From Larix sibirica (Eukaryota; Streptophyta; Pinopsida; Pinales; Pinaceae): a DNA stretch of 25,258 bases. The stretch covers positions 2,471 to 27,728 of the forward strand of contig NWUY0300044997.1 in assembly GCA_004151065.3 (NCBI GenBank), read 5' to 3'. Within the stretch, counting starts at the first letter, position 1. Each line of letters starts with the position of its first letter. Both the position numbers and the translations under genes were made by a program. Shown here piece by piece: positions 10,639-18,054 of the stretch. Below the pieces are notes generated by a model. That model was not told the origin of the DNA, did no database searches, and saw only the letters and a program-made list of their open reading frames with translations.

Positions 10639-11670
10639 TCCAAAACTATATCCGAAATAGAAACATTGTCTATGATATTGACAAGACTATAAAACCAATG
10701 TCCAAAACATTAACTAAAACAAGCTTAATCAGAATTAGACCCAGGCTGGAGGAGTACCAGAGTTACAGGCCGCTAGAGGAATGGGCACACAAAGGAGCAT
10801 GACATCTTTAGCTGGCAAGAAGGATGCTTGATTGAAGAACTTTGATGAAGCAAGCATGGAAACTAGCATTGAAATCAGTTGGTACAATTGCTCGACTTTG
10901 AATTTGAGATCCGCCACGTCTTGATGAGTCTCAAATACCAGGTTGAGAAGATCGACATTCAAGCCGATTTTCTTGGAAGGATTGGTTGATTCCCCACTAG
11001 GAGGTTGCATTGAAGGAGGACTGGAAGGAGCATGCTTGCAGTCACCCTGGTCACTATTCTGCTGAATTTGCTGGGGCTCTTGATAAAAATAGGTTGTTCC
11101 TTGCAACTCAAGGACTTGCCATCTTTCTCAAACCATTCAACTAGACATCCCCAATGCAAGACATCCAACACCATAGCTTTAGAACATGTAGTTTCACCTT
11201 CACAAACCGAGGAGGTCGCAGTTGAAATGTTGAAAGACCAAATTGCTAACTGAAATTCACTAGACTGGTTGGCCAGCCTGAGATAAGGGCCTCGAGCTCG
11301 CCGAGGATGCCCTCTAAAGCGGATGCATGGCATGGAGGCCAAAGAACCATCGGCAAAACTTCCAAGGAGGGAGTTGCAAACGATGAACTAGGAAGAGGCG
11401 AAGAAAAAATGAAATTGAAGTAGAGGGCCTCAACCATTGAAAAAACAATACTAATCTTCTGCCACAGTAATGAACCAGGTATGTTGCCATGAATGGATAG
11501 TATAGGTTGCAGTCCCTTCTTCATATTGACGTCCATCACCTCACGATCTTTTCAAATCCTACTAACCAACCCAGGCATCAAATAACTAAAGCAGAGGTAA
11601 TAAACTCGCACGAGGTGAGTGGAGTTTATAAGACTCACTACATATATGCGAATAGGTATAAGCTACCACT
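10639..11670. repeat. Direct duplication, copy B (1032 bp)
   Basis: This is the second copy of 9606-10637, beginning at the first base after the N at 10638. Sequence unique to the right flank begins at 11671. The few differences are base substitutions, as expected of two haplotypes or a very recent duplication. Confidence 0.9.
10735..11539 (-). pseudogene. Frame-shifted coding-like remnant, unknown protein (copy B)
   Basis: This is the second copy of the same broken reading frame, with the same segments (11539-11246, about 11342-11090 and about 11106-10735) and the same two frame changes. It differs by a few residues, for example Val/Met and Gly/Ser near the Pro-rich part and Asp/Tyr in the heptad stretch. 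Shared frameshifts mean the breaks predate the duplication or haplotype split. Confidence 0.4.
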
Positions 11671-11735
11671 TGGCTCACACTTCCATCATACACGTCATTG
11701 CCTGCTTAACTGGCAAGCACCCCATCCGAAAGTCG

Positions 11736-11749
11736 AAACACTATTATTT
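11736..11749. repeat. Right target site duplication (aaacactattattt)
   Basis: An exact 14-base copy of 9436-9449 that marks the 5' end of the minus-strand retroposed element. Confidence 0.8.
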
Positions 11750-12487
11750 AACAAACACTAACTCTCTCTCTCTATAACCCACAACAAAACTTCATAACAC
11801 ACAAAATAATAATTACACAAATAATGAGAAAGGAGAAGGAAAAATCAATTTTTACTATTTGTTTTTCTTATAAAAGCAACTACAACTTGTGCTCACGAGA
11901 CTTCCTCCAGGAATCGTATTTCTATAGAATGGAGTTCCATAGACAAATAAAATAGTGGCAATAGTCACTACGAGAGTAGCAATCCCAAATTTGAACCCTT
12001 AGCTTATGTTCTTTTGGAGTTACGCAACAGTTTTGACTACTAAAAGCATTTCAATAGAAAAGGTTCTGCATAATCTAAATCCTTGTCATCAATATTTAAT
12101 CAAGGTAGGTTAACAGCGTGTCAAGGATATGGTGATCCGTTGGTGGAGTTAGATGGATTTTATTCCATTCACCCAGGTTCAATTCCATTGAAACATCTTC
12201 TAGCTTGGATTATCGACTGATGGTTTGCTCGACCTACTATCCACAATATGTGAAAAACTTTGTTGAAATTGATGCGCTTTCCACCTTCATTCCTTCCTGG
12301 AATAGTAGGTTAAAAACAATCATCCCGAGGTTTCCTTCATATTGACAAATGTTGAAAGGTTTCACTAGCGACGTGTCCTTCTCCCATTCGCGTTAGCGAT
12401 TTGATACCCCGATTCTGTCTTACTCCATCTCTGCCACGTGGCCTGCTCCGGTGATTTTGCTCTATTTCCCAGCCCGGAGAACACTGG
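11750..12487. other. Upstream flank of SUFD; promoter region
   Basis: No coding signal is seen. A short CT-run lies at about 11761-11773. The last 130 bases before the gene become richer in G+C and contain ACGT-core elements (see the G-box entry). No clear TATA box was found at the expected distance, so the transcription start cannot be placed. Confidence 0.5.
12433..12442. promoter_or_regulatory. Palindromic G-box (gccacgtggc)
   Basis: The perfect 10-bp palindrome gccacgtggc contains the CACGTG core, 77 bases before the chosen SUFD start. A second ACGT-core word, gacgtgtc, lies at 12370-12377. In plants, G-boxes are bound by bZIP and bHLH factors such as HY5 and PIFs and are common in light-responsive promoters of plastid genes. 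Function here is inferred from sequence and position only. Confidence 0.5.
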
Positions 12488-12649
12488 ATGAGTGGATATC
12501 TACGCCCTGGCTACAACTATGGCTTTTTCTACTCTTCAACATTGGAAATGCAACCCACTTCTTCTCACAACACCATCACTCACAAATCACAGCAGCAGAA
12601 AAAGAGTAGGCAATGCAATTGTAGCTCTGGGAGATCCATTTGTTCTTGA
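12488..12649 (+). CDS. Overlapping upstream ORF (53 codons) before SUFD
   Basis: An ATG at 12488 opens a frame shifted +1 relative to SUFD. It runs across the SUFD start and ends at TGA 12647-12649, giving 53 codons. Its context is poor (T at -3, A at +4), whereas the SUFD ATG has A at -3 and G at +4. If the mRNA starts upstream of 12488, most ribosomes would be expected to leak past it, and those that initiate would lower SUFD output. Whether it lies in the transcript is unknown. Confidence 0.35.
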   Translation: MSGYLRPGYNYGFFYSSTLEMQPTSSHNTITHKSQQQKKSRQCNCSSGRSICS

Positions 12650-13367
12650 GCTCGCAGAGAAGCTGGAGGAGTCAGCCAGCTCAAGCAACATAAAGAACAA
12701 GAGTCTCCATCGTCTCAGAGAAACATGCACAGAGGAAGTTTTTCAACGCCAATGGCCGTCTGCAAAGGACGAGGGTTTCAGATTTACAGACATAAAGTTT
12801 CTGAAAGAATCCAATATTCAGGTATCAGAGCCCGTGAATTCCCCTCTGGACTTACAGGGTTTAGAGAATGGCAGGCCCGAAGCTTACACGATTCTGTTAA
12901 TTGACGGCCTTCTGTCCACTTCCCACTCTCACACGGCCGGCTTGCCGCACGGAGTCTTCGTGGGAAGCCTCTCCTCCCTGCCAGCTGACTACGCGTTGCC
13001 TACACTCGAGGCCGCGGATGGAGGAGACTTGTTTTCGTCTCTCAACGGGATTGGAACCCCCGACCTGGGAGTCGTCATTGTTCCCGAGGGTTGCAAGCTC
13101 GAGAGGCCACTGCATGTAGTGTATTATTCGCAGCAGGGGGGAGAAGATTTGCAGTCGCTCTGTGTTTCTAACCCGCGCCTGGTGGTTGTGCTGGGAAAGG
13201 GGGCGGAAATGGAGATCGTGGAAGAGTTCCGAGGCGCTGCAAATAAATCGTACTGGACAAATTCTGTACTACACGTGTCCCTTGAGGAAAAGGCTAAGCT
13301 CTGCCATTCTTTTGTTCAGCTACAGATTCCCTGTGCTGTTCACATGAAGTGGACTTTTATACAACAG
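12519..13367 (+). CDS. SUFD: SUFD / ABCI7 exon 1: plastid Fe-S cluster assembly scaffold subunit
   Basis: This exon encodes residues 1-283 of a plant SufD (ABCI7). With SufB and the ATPase SufC it forms the SufBC2D scaffold that builds Fe-S clusters in the chloroplast stroma. Residues 1 to about 37 are Ser/Thr/Leu-rich and basic, like a transit peptide. The mature part starts with GDPFVLELAEKLEE (38-51), then KDEGFRFTD (83-91), a standard SufD N-terminal signature. The beta-helix core begins around VIVPEGCKLERPLHVVYY (186-203). The ATG at 12519 is the first in-frame ATG after an in-frame TGA (12489-12491) and has strong context (actATGGCT). An in-frame GTG at 12492 is unlikely as a plant start. 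The exon ends in phase 0 at CAG before GTAACG. Confidence 0.93.
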
Positions 13368-14056
13368 GTAACGATTAAACCCTTATTATTTTTTTCAAGT
13401 TCACTGCACAGCAGAATTTTTTTTTTTTAAATTTTTAAACAAATTTTAAGTGCACTACACAGAGGGTTATCTATTCAGCCCAAATCACTCCATACTTGCA
13501 CCTGTCCTCATCCCTTTGAAATTCATGTTATTTGGAGTAAATCCTGACCGACAGCTTAATACTCCATCAACCTCACAAATGACCATGACTCCGGGGTAAG
13601 CCTTATACCTTTTTTTGAATGCATGAAAATATGTACAAAGAGCATTGTAAAGGAAATCTGGTAGCAGGAAAAGTGACGGCTAAATATCATAAAGGAGCAT
13701 TTAAACCAGGCTACCTTCATACCTTCATTTGCCCATTTAAACTAGAATGTGTCAAGCTTTGTGGTTGGTGGACTGGGATATTTTCATCTATGAATTCGAC
13801 TATATTGACACTGGGCAACTTTCATCCCTGCTCAAAAACATCACGAGGGTCTATTATAAAACTTGGTTTCCTCCAAGTCACACCTTAACAGGCTTTGTCA
13901 ATTCTCTCCAAACAACAGTGTCAGAATGATTTATGTATATTTGGCATAGATTACATTTGCAACTATTTCACATGTATATGTGCAACTAGAATGGCACTCT
14001 GTTATTACTTATGGGAAACCACAAATGGGTTCTTACCATAGATTTCATCAATGCAG
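13368..14056 (+). other. SUFD intron 1 (689 bp)
   Basis: The donor is GTAACG at 13368 and the acceptor ATGCAG ends at 14056. Joining the flanks keeps phase 0 and restores the conserved SufD text KWTFIQQ then GTLSSYKLVE. T-runs follow the donor. The part from 13474 onward is repeated at 16283. Confidence 0.85.
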
Positions 14057-14316
14057 GGTACATTAAGTAGCTACAAGTTGGTAGAGACAAGTTCTGGAGG
14101 CAGGTTAAGTAGACATAATCTACAGATTCAACAATTAGGCCCTGATACAGTGACAGAGGTATCTACTTTTCACTTAGCGGGTGAAAATCAAACACAAGAT
14201 CTACATAGCAAGATCATTTTAAACCATCCAAGAGGCTATAGCAGGCAGCTCCATAAGTGCATTGCGACACATTCCTCTGCGCATGCTGTCTTTGATGGCA
14301 ACGTCAAGGTGAACAG
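14057..14316 (+). CDS. SUFD: SUFD / ABCI7 exon 2 (copy A)
   Basis: This 260-nt internal exon encodes residues 284-369 plus two bases of the next codon. It starts GTLSSYKLVETSSGGRLSRH, continues with QLGPDTVTEVSTFHL and HPRGYSRQLHKC, and ends FDGNVKVNR. These are hallmark segments of the SufD beta-helix core that pairs with SufB. The acceptor is ATGCAG and the donor GTAAGG at 14317. About 100 residues of the C-terminus, including the SufC-contacting end, are not in this window. The exon is repeated with an identical protein sequence at 16866-17125. Confidence 0.92.
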
Positions 14317-14569
14317 GTAAGGCATCTTCATTCTAGCTTTTGCTCCACAAATATTGCAGTGTAAGCTGGGAATATAAAATATTAATCAGTTTTCCTTTTT
14401 TTCCAAGACAAAAATCAGTATATTTGATATTTCTAGAGGAAATCGAAATATACATTTTGATGTGTCATTATGACACTCCAAAGGACTAGTACCCTCTGCT
14501 ATTGCAAACAGAAAGAGAGAGCTATTAAAGAAGCTTTTCTCAGGCTTCTTTTTTTCCAAGGAAAAAAAT
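14317..14569 (+). other. Start of SUFD intron 2 (copy A)
   Basis: The sequence after the GTAAGG donor is T-rich and non-coding, and continues to the LINE boundary near 14570. The corresponding part of copy B is 17126-17378. Confidence 0.7.
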
Positions 14570-14663
14570 CTTTTTATTCATTGAGAATAACATTGATTGT
14601 CCAAATGGACTTACATCTTTTTATTCATAGAGAATAACATTGACTGTCCACAGGGACTTACAT
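14570..14663. repeat. 47-bp tandem repeat at the LINE 3' end (two units)
   Basis: The unit starting ctttttattcat recurs at 14570 and 14617, followed in both by gagaataacattgaytgtcc-like text. On the minus strand each unit contains gaataaaaag, so the putative polyadenylation signal AATAAA is duplicated. It lies in the 3' UTR of the LINE. Confidence 0.85.
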
Positions 14664-14738
14664 CATAGCTCATCGAACATCCTACTCATCATAGCAGTTC
14701 ATTAACATCTTTACAATTTTACAACATAAAACTGTGCA

Positions 14739-15386
14739 TTAAGCACTAAAACCTAAATCCTTCTTTTGCATTACAAAAAGGGCTTTGTGTTGGTCACCCA
14801 TTAATCGGTACAGGTTCATTAACTGAGCCTCTTGGGCTTGGAACAGCTTAAAGCATTCAACCAGAGTTCCTGATTTCAAAAAGTTTATTTTCTGCTGACT
14901 ACAATCAACACATTCCACCTGATCTCGATGATAGTGCGTCTTATGTCTTATGGAGAAGCCGATGACTTTGTCGTTGTTATGTTCCTGCCCTTCTATGATT
15001 CCTGGTTGAATTGCTAGAGCCAATTTCGATAAAGTGTCTGCTTCTGTGTTTAGCTCTCTATAAATACGAGAGAAGGAAACTGATTCGAAAGCAGGATTCA
15101 AGGCTTGTATTTCTTTTAGTATATAGTGTATATGAAGAGCTCTGATGATGCTTTTACCATTTACCCAATCAATCACCGTTTTTGAATCACCAAAGATGTG
15201 TGATATTGGAATCTTCATGTCCTTAGCAATCTTCAAAACTATCCATAAGGCTGATAGTTCAGCTTTGCTATTGGTAGCTTGGCCCATGGAAAATTTGATG
15301 GATATTTTCTTGTGTTCAGACAGATAAATGATGCTTCCTGCTCCTCCTAATGGCGGATCACCTTGACTTGTGCCATCAAAGAAATC
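14739..15386 (-). pseudogene. LINE RNase H domain (same frame as the upstream zf-RVT segment)
   Basis: This is an open frame from just after the TAG at 15389-15387 to 14739. The plant LINE RNase H domain follows the stop directly: DFFDGTSQGDP (first catalytic D), then SKAELSALW (E at about 15260), GDSKTVIDWVNG (D at about 15188) and ELNTEADTLSKLA (D at about 15038). All four catalytic positions D-E-D-D are kept. About 95 further residues with no recognised domain follow. RNase H in such elements degrades the RNA template after reverse transcription. Confidence 0.85.
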
Positions 15387-16163
15387 CTAAGGCTGGATTT
15401 TGTTTATCTCTATTGCAACTACCACACGGATTTTGCTTGGTTTGGGGGTTGTTTTAAGTTCCTGCGTTTTATGAATCAGCAACGTGGATGTTATATCAGC
15501 GGGGGTCCAAGGGTATTTGAAAATTGCTCTATTTAGAGCTTCCCAAATGCTGAACATGAAGAGGGCAGGGAAAACATCGAAACAACATACCCCTATGTTC
15601 TGCCACCAATTCTGAGCACGCTGTTCCAAGGTAGTTTCACAATTCGTGATCGTCCTATCATGGGTGAAAGTCCTTGCTATAGAAGTCCATATGTCTCCTG
15701 CATAAGGACAAGAGTTGAATAAATGAGAGGATTGTTCTTCACTTGATTTGCACAATATACATATACTTGGTCCTTGGAATCCTCTTTTCCTCAGATTTTC
15801 CCACGTTAGTAATTTGTTGTTCAATGCTAACCAAAAGGTTAAAATGGTTTTGAAGGGGATGTTAATTCCCCATACCTTTCCCCACCACCGTATTTTTTCC
15901 CTTTCTAATTGTTCAAAAAATGTTGCTTCGTAGCCCTTCTTAGCTGTGAATTCTCCATTCACTGCATTCTTAGTCCAAATCATCTTATCCTGTTCATCCT
16001 CATCTAACTGTACAAAACTTGCAACCAGTATGTTCACATAGTTGTTCCATTCTATTGCCTCTTCCTGACTCAGCCTTAGATCTTGTGCGTCTTTCCACCC
16101 CACTCTTCCTTTTAGTTGGGGATGTTGGGCTTGCACATCCACTAACTTATTTATTCTTTGCAC
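15387..16163 (-). pseudogene. LINE zf-RVT segment between RT and RNase H
   Basis: An open minus-strand stretch of 258 codons ending in TAG at 15389-15387. Around residues 90-160 it shows IRWWGKVWGINIPFKT, then FWLALNNKLLTWENL, and a zinc-binding pattern C135-x2-C138-x8-H147-x4-C152, typical of the zf-RVT domain of plant LINEs. The frame continues unchanged after the TAG into RNase H, so one nonsense change is all that separates them. The first Met is not a real start; the frame comes from the missing RT to the right. Confidence 0.8.
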
Positions 16164-16282
16164 TCTTAACTGAGTTAGTAAAGACCCTGATAGCTTGTAG
16201 TTCTCACCTACCCCTTGTTATCGGACAATCTACCAAGAGCGGACTCAAGGCCTGATCTCCCTAGCTTAATGCAAGCCTAGAN

Positions 16283-17388
16283 TTCAGCCCAAATCACTCC
16301 ATACTTGCACCTGTCCTCATCCCTTTGAAATTCATGTTATTTGGAGTAAATCCTGACCGACAGCTTAATACTCCATCAACCTCACAAATGACCATGACTC
16401 CGGGGTAAGCCTTATACCTTTTTTTGAATGCATGAAAATATGTACAAAGAGCATTGTAAAGGAAATCTGGTAGCAGGAAAAGTGACGGCTAAATATCATA
16501 AAGGAGCATTTAAACCAGGCTACCTTCATACCTTCATTTGCCCATTTAAACTAGAATGTGTCAAGCTTTGTGGTTGGTGGACTGGGATATTTTCATCTAT
16601 GAATTCGACTATATTGACACTGGGCAACTTTCATCCCTGCTCAAAAACATCACGAGGGTCTATTATAAAACTTGGTTTCCTCCAAGTCACACCTTAACAG
16701 GCTTTGTCAATCCTCTCCAAACAACAGTGTCAGAATGATTTATGTATATTTGGCATAGATTACATTTGCTACTATTTCACATGTATATATGCAACTGGAA
16801 TGGCACTCTGTTATTACATATGGGAAACCACAAATGGGTTCTTACCATAGATTTCATCAATGCAGGGCACATTAAGTAGCTACAAGTTGGTAGAGACAAG
16901 TTCTGGAGGCAGGTTAAGCAGACATAATCTACAGATTCAACAATTAGGCCCTGATACAGTGACAGAGGTATCTACTTTTCACTTAGCGGGTGAAAATCAA
17001 ACACAAGATCTACATAGCAAGATCATTTTAAACCATCCAAGAGGCTATAGCAGGCAGCTCCATAAGTGCATTGCGACACATTCCTCTGCGCATGCTGTCT
17101 TTGATGGCAACGTCAAGGTGAACAGGTAAGGCATCTTCATTCTAGCTTTTGCTCCACGAATATTGCAGTATAAGCTGGGAATATGAAATATTAATCAGTT
17201 TTCCTTTTTTTCCAAGACAAAAATCAGTATATTTGATATTTCTAGAGGAAATCGAAATATACATTTTGATGTGTCATTATGACACTCCAAAGGACTAGTA
17301 CCCTCTGCTATTGCAAACAGAAAGAGAGAGCTATTAAAGAAGCTTTTCTCAGGCTTCTTTTTTTCCAAGAAAAAAAATCTTTGTATTC
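16283..17388. repeat. Direct duplication around SUFD exon 2, copy B (1106 bp)
   Basis: It starts at the first base after the N at 16282 and matches 13474-14579. Beyond 17388 it continues into sequence that forms a diverged repeat of 17204-17266. That flank is intact and shows no LINE, so copy B looks like the empty version of the site filled in copy A. Confidence 0.9.
16866..17125 (+). CDS. SUFD: SUFD / ABCI7 exon 2 (copy B)
   Basis: This is a 260-nt copy of exon 2 with the same acceptor (ATGCAG) and donor (GTAAGG). It encodes exactly the same amino acids as copy A; the two differences I see within the exon (GGT/GGC and AGT/AGC) are silent. Exon 1 joins in frame to either copy. Using both in one mRNA would give a stop three codons into the second copy. 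It is therefore either the same exon from another haplotype, or an alternative exon if the duplication is real. Confidence 0.85.
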
Positions 17389-17697
17389 TATATTTCTAAG
17401 ATGAAATCAGAATATACATTGTCTAGACGTAGAGGCTCAAAAAAGAGGGAGTATAAAAAAACTACCCATCACAATCCTTCCAATACATTGTTTCATCAAG
17501 GGACAGTATACTATCCAAAGGTGAGTGCAGTATCCTTTTCAGACCAAAACCAAAAGAGTGTGACAAGATCTATAGCCAGATCTGATTCAACATAATACAC
17601 ACAGCCCATGATAACAGCCACACATGAAACCAACCAAAATTAAAAGATAGACTTCACTGAGTCTGAGAATAACAAGCTGTCCTTAATGGTTGACATT
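17126..17697 (+). other. SUFD intron 2 (copy B side), non-coding
   Basis: The stretch is non-coding. It holds an imperfect direct repeat of about 65 bp, at 17204-17266 and 17354-17420, both with ttccaaga and ending in aatatacatt. No gene was recognised. Confidence 0.55.
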
Positions 17698-18024
17698 TGT
17701 TGTACTCCTTGTAGTTTCCTAGCAGTAAGGGAGTCCAGGGGGCCAGCTCCCCTGAAAGAATATTTTTGGGTCTGTTTTTTGTCCATTTTGAGCTGTTTTC
17801 GGCCAGCTGTGAAATGATTCCGGTTAAAGAATTAAGGTTGTAATCTAAGCCAGGTTAATGGATTAAGGTTTTGGATGCTATATTATTGTATTGTAAACAG
17901 AAAAGATAATACAATGANGAGAGTGGAGAAACTCTCCGGAATGTTGGTTTTCTCAGTTTTTGGTTTCCAGGGTAAATCTTTGTGTAATGTGTGTGCGAGC
18001 CATTGTTAAATCTCGTGTTTTACA
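17698..18024 (+). mobile_element. Probable Copia-like LTR fragment
   Basis: The block starts tgttgtactcc and ends tgttttaca, the TG...CA termini usual for LTRs. It contains an R-region-like aatacaatgagagagtgg, with an N at 17918. The bases after it, ttctgtttggtat, resemble the start of the tRNA-Met primer binding site (tggtatcagagc) that follows 5' LTRs of Ty1/Copia elements, but the match breaks after seven bases. No target duplication of this form was found and no internal coding region follows. The call rests on termini and wording only. Confidence 0.45.
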
Positions 18025-18054
18025 TTCTGTTTGGTATTTCTTTTCTTGCACAGG

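Larger units (their letters stand above)
9450..11735 (-). mobile_element. Minus-strand retroposed element with poly(A) and 14-bp target duplication
   Basis: The block is flanked by identical 14-bp direct repeats and begins on the + strand with a T-run, i.e. a 3' poly(A) tail on the minus strand. A 3'-UTR-like stretch follows, then a broken coding-like region (see the pseudogene entries). This structure indicates mobilisation by LINE machinery. The payload is either the 3' part of a LINE or a processed mRNA copy; no RT or RNase H motifs are visible, so a processed copy or non-autonomous element is possible. As assembled it contains a 1032-bp tandem duplication across an N. If that is an assembly artefact, the real insertion is about 1.25 kb. 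Confidence 0.7.
13474..14579. repeat. Direct duplication around SUFD exon 2, copy A (1106 bp)
   Basis: This block matches 16283-17388 with no net gap (constant offset 2809) and about 12 substitutions by eye (about 99% identity). It holds the 3' part of intron 1, exon 2 and the start of intron 2. Immediately to its right is a LINE insertion that copy B lacks. Confidence 0.9.
14570..16281 (-). mobile_element. L1-type LINE 3' portion (zf-RVT, RNase H), recently inserted and cut by an N
   Basis: The minus strand holds an almost continuous reading frame from the N at 16282 down to 14739, followed by a short 3' UTR with AATAAA signals. The left boundary is at or near 14570-14580, where copy A departs from copy B of the surrounding duplication. 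No RT domain is present because the sequence stops at the N. Compared with the other LINEs here it is little decayed (one internal stop), so it is comparatively young. Confidence 0.85.

Noticed and set aside
11630-11735. A-box match (agccaagtgg on the minus strand) near the 5' end of the retroposed element, suggesting a tRNA-derived SINE head
   Set aside because: The A box lies too far from the element's 5' end, the B-box candidate (gtgcgagtt) is poor and differs in the other copy.
12492-12518. Upstream extension of SUFD from an in-frame GTG
   Set aside because: Plant nuclear genes rarely start at GTG; the ATG at 12519 has strong context and an in-frame stop lies just before 12492.
12897-13347. 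Short open frames on both strands inside SUFD exon 1
   Set aside because: They are out-of-frame shadows of the G+C-richer SUFD coding sequence with no independent support.
13619-13929. Two open frames (89 and 60 codons) in SUFD intron 1, repeated at 16428-16738
   Set aside because: No recognised domain; they fall in the intron between well-supported splice sites and are kept in both copies only because the copies are nearly identical.
17401-17595. Lys/Arg-rich 64-codon ORF
   Set aside because: It starts within a diverged repeat unit, matches no known family and has no splice or promoter context.
17693-18026. Matching acatt words flanking the LTR-like block as target duplication
   Set aside because: Using them would make the LTR end in TTTT rather than CA; a 5-base match by chance is likely.
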